Part shown: one piece after another, positions 1 to 9,152 of the stretch
Numbering within the stretch: the stretch's first letter is position 1
Layout: every line of letters begins with the position of its first letter
Source: Mesorhizobium sp. J8
Lineage (GTDB): Bacteria > Pseudomonadota > Alphaproteobacteria > Rhizobiales > Rhizobiaceae
Direction: 5' to 3'
Length of the DNA stretch: 64,000 nucleotides
Assembly: GCF_016591715.1 (NCBI RefSeq)
Contig: NZ_AP024109.1
Span: forward strand, 5,208,001 to 5,272,000
The notes under the pieces: model-generated
Told to the model about the DNA's origin: nothing
Databases searched by the model: none
What the model saw: only the letters and a program-made list of their open reading frames with translations
Translations under genes and position numbers: made by a program

Positions 1-383
1 GCAAAGGCCGCGGGCTGAGCCAGCGCCGCGCCGGGCTGAACCGGAGGAGGCAAAGGCGCGCCAGGCGTCGCCGGCGCGCCTGGCGTGGTCGCCATGGCGA
101 CGGCATCGCCCGCGAGCGCCGCGGTCTGCACCTGCGCGAGGCCAGACGGCTCCGGCAGCACGGCCACTGTTTCCGGCAGCGCTAGGGTGGGCGTATCGTC
201 CGCAGCGGTAGGCGTCGCAGCCTCCGCAAGCGCGGGCGCGGCCTTCATCTGCGAGGTCGAGGTGCAACCGCTGAGACCGGCTGCCGCAACGAGCACGCCG
301 AGGGCGGTGAATATGATTTTAGCTGGCAAGCCGTGCAGGTCCGGTTTGTCGTTTGTTAAGGAGTCCTTACACCAGCGATTCAC
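1..383 (-). CDS. Ala/Pro-rich lipoprotein, N-terminal part (runs off window)
   Basis: The gene reads leftward off the window edge, so only the first ~127 residues are visible. A GTG start at 383 gives an N-terminus with a hydrophobic stretch (about residues 22-36) ending in the lipobox LSGC, with the lipidated Cys at residue 40. This predicts a lipoprotein in the inner or outer membrane. A TTG at 341 would give a shorter, more typical signal sequence and is an alternative start. After the Cys the protein is low-complexity, rich in Ala, Pro and Thr, like a linker to a domain lying outside the window. Such tethers often carry peptidoglycan or envelope enzymes, but no functional domain is visible here, so the role is unknown. 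Confidence 0.5.
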   Translation of the reverse strand, partial: MNRWCKDSLTNDKPDLHGLPAKIIFTALGVLVAAAGLSGCTSTSQMKAAPALAEAATPTAADDTPTLALPETVAVLPEPSGLAQVQTAALAGDAVAMATTPGAPATPGAPLPPPVQPGAALAQPAAF

Positions 384-494
384 ACCCGGCAATCGGGGCG
401 GGTAGGCGGTTTTCGGGTGGCGATAACAGGGCGGAAATGCCATATTGTTCTGGATATGTACTCGTTTTTCGCCGTTTTGCGGAAGGAATACGCC

Positions 495-1064
495 ATGAAA
501 CCCACATCTGAGATCACGGCCGGCCACGCAGTGTTAGAAACAGTGATCGGCTTCATGGGCATTGCATGGAGCGAGAAGGGCCTGATCCGGCTCTGCCTGC
601 CCGAGCGCAGCCGTGAGGCGATCGAGCGCCGTCTGTTCCGTCATGCGGGTGTTTCGACCTCGACGGACCAGCCGCAATGGGTGGTCGAGCTGATCGCCTC
701 GATCAAGGCCTACGCGGCCGGCGAGGACGTCGACTTCTCCTGGGTGCCGGTAGACCTGGACGGCGTCGATGACTTTCGCCTCGCCATCTATGACGCAGCG
801 CGCAAGCTCCGCTTCGGCGAGACCACCACCTATGGTGAGTTGGCCAAGCGCGCCGGCCATGCCGGCCTTCCGCGCGAAACGGGCGCGGCGCTCGGCGCCA
901 ATCCCGTGCCGCTGGTCATTCCGTGCCACCGCATCCTGGCGGCTGGCGGCAAGATCGGCGGCTTCTCCGCCCCGGGCGGCTCGGCCACCAAGGAAAAGAT
1001 GCTCGCGATGGAAGGCGTGCGCGTCGGCCCGCCGCCCGCCGCGCAAGCCTCGTTCGGGTTCTGA
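495..1064 (+). CDS. ogt: Methylated-DNA--protein-cysteine S-methyltransferase
   Basis: This 189-residue protein belongs to the suicide O6-alkylguanine-DNA alkyltransferase family, which moves the alkyl group from damaged guanine or thymine to its own cysteine. The active-site motif IPCHRI is present (Cys about residue 144), preceded by the helix-turn-helix segment with FGETTTYGELAKRAG and followed by the GGFSAPGG loop, in the usual order. The start at 495 follows GGAAGG at 481-486. An upstream in-frame ATG at 417 would add 26 residues without a ribosome site. It lacks the Ada AraC-type regulatory part, so it is Ogt-like and not full-length Ada. It stands alone, converging with the next gene. 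Confidence 0.9.
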   Translation: MKPTSEITAGHAVLETVIGFMGIAWSEKGLIRLCLPERSREAIERRLFRHAGVSTSTDQPQWVVELIASIKAYAAGEDVDFSWVPVDLDGVDDFRLAIYDAARKLRFGETTTYGELAKRAGHAGLPRETGAALGANPVPLVIPCHRILAAGGKIGGFSAPGGSATKEKMLAMEGVRVGPPPAAQASFGF

Positions 1065-1091
1065 GAAGCGCTACCCGCTCTTCAATCCCTG

Positions 1092-1421
1092 TCAGTCGTT
1101 GTGCAGGAACCGGCGGCGGAAGCGCCGATCGAAATCCGGTCGCTTGCAGACATAGACCATGCAGGACCGGGTGTCGGCGCTCGGCACATAGGCGCGCGCC
1201 CTCACCTCGCCCGCGTTGCAGAAACGCTCGTCGCGCACATAGCGGTCGTAGAGCGGCAGCCCCGGCACGCGCGTCGACTGGTAGCGCAGGATGACGGCGC
1301 CCTGCCTGGCGATCGTCGCCTGCACCCGGTCGCAGCTCATGCGCGTCGGATCGTAGCGCGACACCGCCTGCGCCTCCGCGGCCAGCAGCAGGAAGCAGGC
1401 GGCAAGCAGAATGGTCCTCAT
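1092..1421 (-). CDS. Small secreted protein of unknown function
   Basis: A 109-residue protein with a clear cleavable signal peptide (MRTILLAACFLLLAAEAQA, cleavage after AQA), so it is expected in the periplasm. The mature part has four cysteines, two of them in a CMVYVC spacing, and a strongly basic C-terminus (RRFRRRF). The start at 1421 is preceded by a good GAGGAGAG site; an in-frame ATG 27 bases upstream would spoil the signal peptide. I recognise no domain. It ends 27 bases from the convergent ogt gene. The cysteines suggest a disulfide-stabilised periplasmic protein. Confidence 0.7.
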   Translation of the reverse strand: MRTILLAACFLLLAAEAQAVSRYDPTRMSCDRVQATIARQGAVILRYQSTRVPGLPLYDRYVRDERFCNAGEVRARAYVPSADTRSCMVYVCKRPDFDRRFRRRFLHND

Positions 1422-1541
1422 GGCTTCTCTCCTCGGAAAGGCAGGCATTCCATCCCTTCACAACGCGGGCCTGCTGTCAAAACTTCCACGCGCCACTGCA
1501 TTCCGCTCGATCCGGCATGCGGGCATTGTCCAGGCACCCGT

Positions 1542-1570
1542 CTTGTTTTCTTGCTCAAACTATCCTATAT
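1542..1570 (+). promoter_or_regulatory. Sigma-70-type promoter of the cold-shock gene
   Basis: CTTGTT at 1542-1547 and CTATAT at 1565-1570 are separated by exactly 17 bases and match the rhizobial housekeeping consensus (CTTGAC-17-CTATAT) at most positions. Initiation near 1577 would give a leader of about 125 nucleotides before the cold-shock ATG, as is usual for cspA-type mRNAs, whose leader folding is often temperature-sensitive. Confidence 0.6.
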
Positions 1571-1701
1571 CCGCAACATTGAATTTGGCCGATCGATCGG
1601 GCCGCGATCTTCGCGTTTGCTGACGTCTATCTCCAAAATTTCGATACCGCCGGCCGGACAATGGTCCGGTCAAACAAAAGCAAATGTGAAGGGCATTCTA
1701 T

Positions 1702-1914
1702 ATGGCAACTGGTACGGTCAAGTGGTTCAACGCCACCAAGGGCTATGGGTTCATCCAGCCCGACAATGGCGGCGCGGACGTTTTCGTCCACATCTCCGCC
1801 GTTGAGCGCGCTGGCATGACCACCCTGGCTGAAGGCCAGAAGATCAACTTCGAGATCGAGCAGGACCGCCGCACCGGCAAGTCCGCCGCTGGGTCTCTGA
1901 GCAAGGCAGCCTGA
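1702..1914 (+). CDS. cspA: Cold-shock domain protein
   Basis: This 70-residue, single-domain OB-fold protein binds single-stranded RNA and DNA and acts as an RNA chaperone. Both RNA-binding motifs are intact: RNP1 KGYGFI (residues 13-18) and RNP2 VFVHI (27-31), preceded by the typical TGTVKWFN start. The length is standard for the bacterial Csp family. It sits alone behind a recognisable promoter (1542-1570) and a long leader, and an intrinsic terminator lies at 2135-2157, so the transcript is monocistronic with long untranslated ends. Many rhizobia carry several csp paralogues; which one this is, and whether it is cold-inducible or constitutive, cannot be told from sequence. Confidence 0.95.
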   Translation: MATGTVKWFNATKGYGFIQPDNGGADVFVHISAVERAGMTTLAEGQKINFEIEQDRRTGKSAAGSLSKAA

Positions 1915-2134
1915 TTTGGCTTGAGCATTTCGCAGCCAGGCTTAACCGCCAAGCGCCGCGAGATGCGAAGTAAGCAAGGCGCGCGCCGGACGAAGGTTCG
2001 GGGCGCACGGCAAGTCACGGATGTACTGACGGTCGCGCGATAAGCGCGCCGGAGTGGAAGGATCCGACAAGCTGGAACAGCAGATAGCTGCCAGCCCGGA
2101 CCAGACGCTCCCGGTCAGGCTACCGGCATAGGAA
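1915..2134. other. Long 3' untranslated stretch after cspA
   Basis: About 220 bases lie between the cspA stop and the stem-loop at 2135. The only open frame of note is a 26-codon basic ORF without a convincing ribosome site. The stretch is most likely the 3' part of the cspA transcript. It could yield a 3'-derived RNA but nothing proves it. Confidence 0.4.
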
Positions 2135-2157
2135 GGCGGGCATTGCCCGCCTTTTTT
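2135..2157 (+). terminator. Intrinsic terminator of the cspA transcript
   Basis: A perfect 7-bp stem (GGCGGGC / GCCCGCC) with a 3-base ATT loop is followed directly by six T residues. This is a textbook rho-independent terminator in the plus orientation. Confidence 0.85.
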
Positions 2158-2205
2158 GTTGCCTGGATTTTGGGCGAATTGCTGTCTGGGTTGAATGGTC
2201 CCTTT

Positions 2206-2236
2206 GCTAGTACCATTTTAGCCCAATAGTGGTAGC
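2206..2236. promoter_or_regulatory. Possible operator of the toxin-antitoxin pair
   Basis: An imperfect inverted repeat (GCTAGTACCATT and AATAGTGGTAGC, 9 of 12 positions complementary) lies just upstream of the antitoxin start. Type II antitoxin/toxin complexes usually autoregulate by binding such palindromes. The position fits, but the evidence is only the symmetry. Confidence 0.3.
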
Positions 2237-2244
2237 ATCGGCAC

Positions 2245-2445
2245 ATGACCAAGCTCGAACAGATCGAAAAATCCGTCGCGGAGCTCAGCCCTGAAGAGCT
2301 GAAGGCCTTTGCCGCCTGGTTCGAGGCGCTGCAGGCTGATTTATGGGATAAGCAGATAGAAGCCGATGCAAAGGCGGGCCGGCTGGACAAGCTGGTTGCA
2401 GAAGCACGCGCCGAAATAGCCGCCGGCAAACTGCGTGACCTGTGA
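2245..2445 (+). CDS. Antitoxin of a RelE/ParE-type module
   Basis: A 66-residue acidic protein that directly precedes, and overlaps by 4 bases (GTGA), a RelE-like toxin gene. It is helical, with an N-terminal segment EQIEKSVAELSPEELKAF and a C-terminal DAKAGRLDKLVAEARAE stretch, a pattern common in small antitoxins that partner RelE/ParE toxins. There is no visible ribbon-helix-helix, AbrB or HTH DNA-binding domain, which is unusual for a self-regulating antitoxin. Its expected job is to bind and neutralise the toxin, with the C-terminal half the likely toxin-binding part. The assignment rests on gene order, overlap and size. Confidence 0.75.
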   Translation: MTKLEQIEKSVAELSPEELKAFAAWFEALQADLWDKQIEADAKAGRLDKLVAEARAEIAAGKLRDL

Positions 2446-2696
2446 AGCACAGAGCCACCGCTAGCTTTTGGACAAAATACAATTCTTTGCCAAAGGCCGT
2501 TCGCCATACGGCCGATAAGAGCTTCACCTTGATGAAGGCCAATCCGCGGCATCCGTCCCTCCATTTCAAAAAGGTGGGAGAGCTTTGGTCGGCGAGGATA
2601 GACGACAATTATCGGGCCTTGGCCCTCGAAAGCGCTGATGGCTTTGACTGGATCTGGATCGGCAGCCATGCCGAATACGATCGTCTCATCAAATAG
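2442..2696 (+). CDS. RelE/ParE-family toxin
   Basis: An 84-residue basic protein with the RelE-fold pattern: an N-terminal helix, then the HPSLHFKKVGELWSARI segment and the NYRALA strand typical of the family. Family members are either ribosome-dependent mRNA endonucleases (RelE/YoeB) or gyrase poisons (ParE); the sequence alone does not settle which. The start is GTG at 2442, overlapping the antitoxin stop, so the two are translationally coupled. It is followed by the convergent glutathione transferase gene 38 bases away. The pair has lower GC than its neighbours, in keeping with a mobile module. Confidence 0.8.
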   Translation: MKHRATASFWTKYNSLPKAVRHTADKSFTLMKANPRHPSLHFKKVGELWSARIDDNYRALALESADGFDWIWIGSHAEYDRLIK

Positions 2697-2734
2697 CCAA
2701 CAGCGCCTCCAAATACTCGCCGCGTAGAAACAGA

Positions 2735-3343
2735 TTAGCCCACCCACTCGATCGGCACATGGCCCTTGTCCGCCTCGACCCGCTTCAGCCAGGCGGCGAC
2801 GGCCGGATAGGCGTCGAGCTGGAAGCCGCCCATCCCGGCGGTGTGCGTATAGGCATACAAAGCGATATCGGCGACGCTATAGGCGCTGCCGGCGAAGAAT
2901 TCGTTCCGCTGCAAATGCTGGTTCATCACGCCAAACGCCTTGTTGCCGCGCTCCAGGGTCAGAGCCAGCCGCTCGGGCGTAGCGTCCTTCGCCCGGTCCG
3001 GGAAGGTCAAAAGCGCCTTGCGCACCGCGATGTAGGGCTCGTGGCTGTATTGCTCGAAGAACAGCCATTGGTAAGCCAGCGCGCGTTCGTACTTGTCGGC
3101 CGGCAGGAAGCGCGTGCCCTCGGCAAGATAAAGCAGGATGGCGTTGCTCTCGGCGATGCGCCTGCCGTCGTCGAGCTCGAGCATCGGCACCATCGCGTTC
3201 GGATTCTTGGCGACGTAGTCGGGTTTGCGCGTCTCGCCGGTATGCGAGCTCACCTCGACCCGGGTGAAGGGAATGCCGAGCTTCGCCATCAACAGCCGCG
3301 GCTTGTAGCAATTGCCGCTGTCGGCCATGTCGTAAAGGATCAT
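2735..3343 (-). CDS. Glutathione S-transferase family protein
   Basis: A 202-residue cytosolic GST. The N-terminal thioredoxin-fold domain (1-80) shows MILYDMADSGNCYKPRL with a probable catalytic Ser at residue 8, the conserved cis-Pro segment NPNAMVPML and the glutathione-binding ESNAI motif. The rest is the all-helical C-terminal domain with the family's SVADIALYAY N-cap motif. The start at 3343 follows GAGAGG. An upstream in-frame start would add 19 residues outside the fold. Family members conjugate glutathione to electrophiles or act in peroxide detoxification; the substrate cannot be inferred. It stands alone, reading towards the toxin-antitoxin pair. Confidence 0.88.
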   Translation of the reverse strand: MILYDMADSGNCYKPRLLMAKLGIPFTRVEVSSHTGETRKPDYVAKNPNAMVPMLELDDGRRIAESNAILLYLAEGTRFLPADKYERALAYQWLFFEQYSHEPYIAVRKALLTFPDRAKDATPERLALTLERGNKAFGVMNQHLQRNEFFAGSAYSVADIALYAYTHTAGMGGFQLDAYPAVAAWLKRVEADKGHVPIEWVG

Positions 3344-3461
3344 GCCTCTTGCCCTCTCCGAGTCTTGCCGCAAGGCTCTAGCGCGCGGGTCGCACCTCAT
3401 CCAGTGATTTGTTTTTGAGGAGAACCATCAGCAGCGCTGATGCGTCTTTAGCGGCCAGGCA

Positions 3462-4322
3462 TCAGCGATGCTGATGCAGAGGCACGATCTTGTCGCCGGC
3501 GTCGAGCAGGGCGTCGATGGAAAGCGGCTCTTCATTGAAGATCGTGCCGGCAAGCGCCGGGCGGGCGAGATGGAAGCCTTGCAAAAGGTCGACGCCGCCC
3601 TCGAGCGCGACGCGCAAATGCTGGGCGCTCTCGATGCCCTCGACCAGCACCTTGGCGCCTCGCTCGTGCAGCATCGCCACCAGCGGCCGGAAGAAGCGCT
3701 CGGCGGCGGCATGGCGGCAGAGCTCGCCGAACCAGGCGCCGTCGATCTTGACGACGTCGGGCGCAAGCAGGTCGATGCGCGCCTCGGTCGAATGTCCCGT
3801 GCCGAAATCGTCGATGGCGATGCGGATGCCGTCGCGCCGCATTTCGCGCACCAAGCTGGCAAGGACACGGTCGTCGGCCGCCTGTTCGGTGATCTCGCAG
3901 ACCAGCAGGCCGGGCTCCAGCTCGAAATCGCCGAGATGCCTGGTCATCAGCCGGATTTCGGCCAGCGCCCTGCCGAGATGGTCGTTGACGTTCGGATTGT
4001 AGTTGAAGAACAGCGTCAACCCCTCGACGCCGATGTTGCGATAATTGCCGAGATGCAGCATCCGGCACATCGTTTCGACAAACAGCCGGTCGGACGCGGG
4101 AACGCCGTCGAAGAACATTGGCGGGGCTATCGGATCCGCGACACGCCGCGGCTCGATCAGCCCCTCGACGGCAACCGCCCTGAGTGCCTTGCCCTCCGGA
4201 GTGAAGATCGGTTGATAGGCGCTCCACAGCCGGAACTCGCCATAGACGCCGAACTGAAGGCCGATCTCGTCGGCGAAGATCGCCTCGGCGACGTTGCGCC
4301 GCCTGTCCGGTTGTTGGCTCAT
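3462..4322 (-). CDS. EAL-domain protein, probable c-di-GMP phosphodiesterase
   Basis: A 286-residue stand-alone EAL domain with no GGDEF or membrane part. EAL enzymes hydrolyse cyclic di-GMP to pGpG. Key positions are visible: the signature as EGL (53-55), the metal-ligand Asn in FFNYNP (107), ITEQ (144-147), the Asp pair in DDFGTG (171-172), Lys in VVKID (192) and Glu in VEGIES (228), plus LLQGF near the end. The signature is EGL, a variant that retains the essential Glu. Catalysis is therefore plausible. It is the second gene of a two-gene operon: its ATG overlaps the stop of the upstream EAL gene by 4 bases. The pair may act as a heterodimer. Confidence 0.85.
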   Translation of the reverse strand: MSQQPDRRRNVAEAIFADEIGLQFGVYGEFRLWSAYQPIFTPEGKALRAVAVEGLIEPRRVADPIAPPMFFDGVPASDRLFVETMCRMLHLGNYRNIGVEGLTLFFNYNPNVNDHLGRALAEIRLMTRHLGDFELEPGLLVCEITEQAADDRVLASLVREMRRDGIRIAIDDFGTGHSTEARIDLLAPDVVKIDGAWFGELCRHAAAERFFRPLVAMLHERGAKVLVEGIESAQHLRVALEGGVDLLQGFHLARPALAGTIFNEEPLSIDALLDAGDKIVPLHQHR

Positions 4323-5215
4323 GGTGCGACCTTGCGCCCGAACACTCTTGCCGGCCGCGCCCGCGGCGCCGGGGCCGGACTTGCGGCGACCTGTGCCTTG
4401 TTTTCGTCGGCCGAAGACCGCGCAACCTTGCCGAAGACGCGGAAGCTGGTGGGGGCAAGTTCCGGCCGGGCCAGCACGTAGCCTTGCACCATGGAGGCGC
4501 CGGATCTCTCGGCAAGCTCCAACTGCCAGCCTTCCTCGATACCTTCGAAGACGGTGCGGATGCCCTGGCTCTCGAAGCTTTGCACCATCGCCGTCAGCAA
4601 CGCGAAGCCCGCGCCGGACTCCATCAGCTGGGTGATCCAGTGCGCATCGAATTTGACGATGTCGGGCTTGAGCTCCTTGATCCGGTTGATGTCGGAATCA
4701 TCGGCGCCGTAATCGTCCACCGCGATGCGGAAGCCGTTGGCCCTCAGCGCCTCCACGAAACCGTAGAGCGTTTCCTGCGAAGCCGATTTCTGCTCCGTGA
4801 CCTCGCAGACGATGCGGCGCGGATCGATGCCGGCTTCGTGCAGCACCAGCCGCATGTCGCGCAACGCCTTGTCGGCGATGTGGCGATCGGTGAAGACCGA
4901 CGGGTCGAAATTGACGAAGATGAATGCTTCTTCCGGCAGGCAGGCGCCGGCGTTCAGAAGATGCAGCGTGCGCGTCAGCGCCTCGATATGCAGCCGGTCG
5001 GCCGCCGGGCAGGTGCCGAAGAATGTTCCCGGAGACTGCGGCTCGCCATCGCGGAACGGCCGGATCAACCCCTCGAAAGCGGCGACCGAAAGCTTGCCTT
5101 CCTTGAAGGCGAAGATCGGCTGGAACGCGCTCTGCAGCGTATAGATGCCCCAGACACCCGTAGAGGTGCCGTCATCATGACGGATGATGTGGGCGAGCCC
5201 GATGCTGCGCGACAA
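4319..5215 (-). CDS. EAL-domain protein with degenerate loop 6
   Basis: A 298-residue EAL-only protein, first gene of the tandem EAL operon, paralogous to the next one (both have ...SAFQPIF/AYQPIF, EGLI, CE(V/I)TEQ and QG(Y/F)xLARP). The signature Glu (EGL, 48-50), Asn 102, Asp 167/168, Lys 188 and EGIEE are retained. The loop-6 motif, DDFGTG in active enzymes, is DDYGAD here, and the segment after it (DSDINR) departs from the GYSS pattern. Loop 6 positions metal and mediates dimerisation, so this copy may bind c-di-GMP without cutting it, or be regulated by its neighbour. It has a short C-terminal extension rich in Ala, Pro and Arg. Confidence 0.82.
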   Translation of the reverse strand: MSRSIGLAHIIRHDDGTSTGVWGIYTLQSAFQPIFAFKEGKLSVAAFEGLIRPFRDGEPQSPGTFFGTCPAADRLHIEALTRTLHLLNAGACLPEEAFIFVNFDPSVFTDRHIADKALRDMRLVLHEAGIDPRRIVCEVTEQKSASQETLYGFVEALRANGFRIAVDDYGADDSDINRIKELKPDIVKFDAHWITQLMESGAGFALLTAMVQSFESQGIRTVFEGIEEGWQLELAERSGASMVQGYVLARPELAPTSFRVFGKVARSSADENKAQVAASPAPAPRARPARVFGRKVAP

Positions 5216-5377
5216 GGTTTCCCGCTCCGCGAATAGGCGCGATCCGATCTGCGATCCTGCCAGCCAAGGGTTTACCGGCCGTTGATGAATTTAGCGTTGC
5301 CGCTCGCGCAGGCTTGACCTTGGTCACGCCTCCTTGACCTCTGGCTCATCGCACAATGCTTGCGCTCCGCGCCATGA

Positions 5378-6637
<1,260 letters not shown>

Positions 6638-6662
6638 CCGGGCGCAAGGTCGCCAACATAAC

Positions 6663-6687
6663 AACCCGGCTCCGGCCGGGTTTTTTT
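6663..6687 (+). terminator. Intrinsic terminator after aatA
   Basis: AACCCGGC (6663-6670) and GCCGGGTT (6675-6682) form an 8-bp stem with a TCCG loop, running into seven T residues. It ends the plus-strand aatA transcript in the 59-base gap to the convergent cupin gene. Confidence 0.8.
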
Positions 6688-6696
6688 CGGACAGCT

Positions 6697-7092
6697 TCAG
6701 CCGCCATATTGCTCGGGCGTGACTTCTTCCAGCCAGTCGGCGTGGACGCCGTCCAGCGCCTCCTGCATGGCGATGTGTGTCATGGCTGTTTTCGCCCCGG
6801 CGCCGTGCCAGTGCTTTTCGCCGGGCGCGAAGGAGACGACGTCCCCTGCCCTGATGATCTGGACCGGCTCGCCCCAGCTCTGCGCAAGTCCGGCGCCAGC
6901 CGTGACATAGAGCGTCTGCCCCAGCGGATGGGTGTGCCAGTAAGTGCGCGCGCCGGGCTCGAAACTGACCAGCGTCGCCCTGAGCCGCGCCGGCGCCTCC
7001 TTCTCGATGATCGGCGTCTGCAGCACCCGGCCGGTGAAATAGGTCTCCGGCGCGATGATTGTCGGCACGCTGCCGCATGCAATGATCTTCAT
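6697..7092 (-). CDS. Cupin protein resembling manganese-dependent hydroxynitrile lyase
   Basis: A 131-residue single-domain cupin. Metal ligands are visible as His53, His55 and Gln59 (HTHPLGQ) and His94 (GEKHWHG), with a further His at 106 (MTH). From memory of the family, these positions, and motifs such as WHTHPLGQTL, SFAPGEKHWHG and a closing EEVTPEQY, match the bacterial cupin (R)-hydroxynitrile lyases first found in Granulicella and Acidobacterium, which bind Mn2+ and release HCN from cyanohydrins. At position 40 this protein has Thr, where the Granulicella enzyme, as I recall it, has Ala. Such cupins are widespread, and many may have other physiological roles. Activity is therefore only suggested. 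It stands divergent from the GGDEF-EAL gene. Confidence 0.75.
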   Translation of the reverse strand: MKIIACGSVPTIIAPETYFTGRVLQTPIIEKEAPARLRATLVSFEPGARTYWHTHPLGQTLYVTAGAGLAQSWGEPVQIIRAGDVVSFAPGEKHWHGAGAKTAMTHIAMQEALDGVHADWLEEVTPEQYGG

Positions 7093-7399
7093 CGTTCAGA
7101 TCCTCCAACGCGTTGGTTGAACAGGGGCCGCGTGCGGCGTCTCGCGCCTTAGTGTCGCTTCCCAACGCGGCCATTGCAACCGGCTTCGGGGGGTTGCTGA
7201 GCGACAGCACCGATTCCACGCTCAGGCATCGCGCGGCCGCAACATTAGAATGTCTAAGAACTGTCATAAATCGTTGCTTTTTAACCATAAAATCGCGATC
7301 CTTACTCACCCGCGAAAGAAGCAGCCAAGGCAGCGGCTGCGCTCAGCGTTTCTTAACGGCTGAGGCCCTAGCCATGGCGCGTGCTGTGGGGGCGCGGAC
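7093..7399. other. Divergent intergenic region, no gene seen
   Basis: About 300 bases separate the divergent cupin and GGDEF-EAL genes and must hold both promoters. The stretch near 7255-7300 is AT-richer than its surroundings. I cannot assign a clear -35/-10 pair, an operator or a small gene. Confidence 0.4.
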
Positions 7400-8929
7400 A
7401 TGAGCATCTTGGCGACAATCAAAGATCATAGCGGCCGTATCTATCGCGGCATCCAGGCCTTGCTCGTGATGAGCATCGCCGCCACCGGGCTTGCGGCTTT
7501 CGCGCTGACGGAGAATGGCTCCCGCACTGGCGCGCTCGCGGTATCGGTGACATCGACCTTGATGGCGCTTTTGGTGCTGATGTACATGCGCGCGAGCGTC
7601 GTCCAGCGCCTGCAATCGGCGGCGGACGCCGAAGCCGAGAAGCACCGCTTCCTCTCGGTCGATGCCATGACCGGCGCCACGGCCCGGCGCTATTTCATCG
7701 AAGCCTTGGGCGACTGGCTGGGCGGCTTGCGCAAGCGCCGCCAGGCAAGCCTGCTTTTGATCGACCTCGATCATTTCAAGCAGCTCAACGACACGTTCGG
7801 ACACCAGTTCGGCGATCTGGCGCTGGCCCATCTGGTCGCGGAAGCGCAGCGCATCTTCGAGGACAGCGTCATCGGGCGGCTCGGCGGCGACGAGTTCGGC
7901 GTCATGGTTCCGCATGGCGACGTGGCCCTCATCAACAGAGACGCGCGCCGGCTGCTGGATGCCATGCGCGCCGGCAAAAGGCACGAGGGCAAGATTATTC
8001 CGCTGTCGATCTCGATCGGCGTGGCGCTTGCGCCGCTGCATGCTTCGAATGCAACCGAATTGATGCTTCTGGCCGACCTCGCACTCTACGAAAGCAAGGC
8101 TGGCGGCCGCGGTCGCGTTACCGTCTTCGACGAGGAGATGCTGTCGGACAAACGTTATCGCCGGCTGGTGGAGCGCGAACTGCGCGCCGCGATCTATCTC
8201 GGCGAGTTGGAACTGCACTACCAGCCGATCGTCGATCCCGACGGCTCCGTCGACGCGCTGGAAGGCCTGATCCGCTGGCGCCACCCCGTGCGCGGCTTGA
8301 TCTCGCCGGCGGAATTCATCCCGATCGCCGAGCGCTCGACGCTGATCGACATGATCGGGGAATGGGTCTTCAAGCGCGCCTGTGCCGATATCGGGCATTT
8401 TCCCGAACGGCGCATCTCGATAAACGTCTCCGGCGAGCAGCTGAAGCGCGACGAGATCGTGACGATGTGCGACCGGGTCCTGCGCGAAACCGGCCGGTCG
8501 GCATCGCAATTCATCATCGAGATCACCGAGACGGTGGCGACGGCCGCGACGCCAGAGGTGCTGAGGCGCCTGGAGGCGCTGCGCGGCCTAGGCTTCCACA
8601 TTGCGCTCGACGACTTCGGCACCGGACATTGCGGCTTCAATTATCTGAAGTCGCTGCCCATCGACAGCGTCAAGATCGACCGCTCTTACATCCGTAGCCT
8701 CGCCCATGATCAGGTGGCGCAGATCTTCGTTTCCGCGCTTGCCCAGATCGCCCGCATCCAGGAGATCGCCATCGTCGCCGAGGGCGTCGAGACCGCGCAG
8801 GAATTCGCTCTCGCCCGAACGGCCGGCTGCAGCCGCTTCCAGGGCTATTTCTTCGGCAAGCCGGCACCGCGCGACAAGGCAAGCGCGTTGTGTGTCGCCG
8901 CCCGCGACCAGCTCGCCCTCACGGCCTGA
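7400..8929 (+). CDS. Membrane GGDEF-EAL c-di-GMP turnover protein
   Basis: A 509-residue inner-membrane protein. Two transmembrane helices (about 17-37 and 44-62) form a small N-terminal anchor without a periplasmic sensor. A GGDEF diguanylate cyclase domain follows (about 85-250) with an intact RLGGDEF motif (GGDEF at 162-166) but no RxxD inhibitory site five residues before it. The EAL phosphodiesterase domain follows (about 265-500), with signature EGL (Glu about 287), INVS, EITE, DDFGTG, VKID, EGVE and FQGY all present. Both activities are possible on sequence; in such hybrids one usually dominates. It is one of three EAL proteins in the first 9 kb, with the tandem pair at 3462-5215. Confidence 0.92.
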   Translation: MSILATIKDHSGRIYRGIQALLVMSIAATGLAAFALTENGSRTGALAVSVTSTLMALLVLMYMRASVVQRLQSAADAEAEKHRFLSVDAMTGATARRYFIEALGDWLGGLRKRRQASLLLIDLDHFKQLNDTFGHQFGDLALAHLVAEAQRIFEDSVIGRLGGDEFGVMVPHGDVALINRDARRLLDAMRAGKRHEGKIIPLSISIGVALAPLHASNATELMLLADLALYESKAGGRGRVTVFDEEMLSDKRYRRLVERELRAAIYLGELELHYQPIVDPDGSVDALEGLIRWRHPVRGLISPAEFIPIAERSTLIDMIGEWVFKRACADIGHFPERRISINVSGEQLKRDEIVTMCDRVLRETGRSASQFIIEITETVATAATPEVLRRLEALRGLGFHIALDDFGTGHCGFNYLKSLPIDSVKIDRSYIRSLAHDQVAQIFVSALAQIARIQEIAIVAEGVETAQEFALARTAGCSRFQGYFFGKPAPRDKASALCVAARDQLALTA

Positions 8930-9152
8930 CAAACAGGAAATGGCAGCCTGCCGGACCCAAGCCGGCGAACATCCTATTTTTCTTGCCCTCCCGGCGAACC
9001 CGTGTGACGATGGCTTCGGGAAGAGGTGAAAACCCCGCCCGCGACGGCCGAACAGGCCGGCCGCCGCTCTGCACAGGGTGCGATCGGACGCAAAACCGGT
9101 TTTCACTTTTGCTGATCGCTCTCTTGGGAAACGCCTGAGTGGAGGTTCAGCC

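Noticed and set aside
1963..2045. Basic 26-codon ORF after cspA
   Set aside because: No ribosome-binding site and no support beyond an open frame; more likely untranslated 3' sequence.
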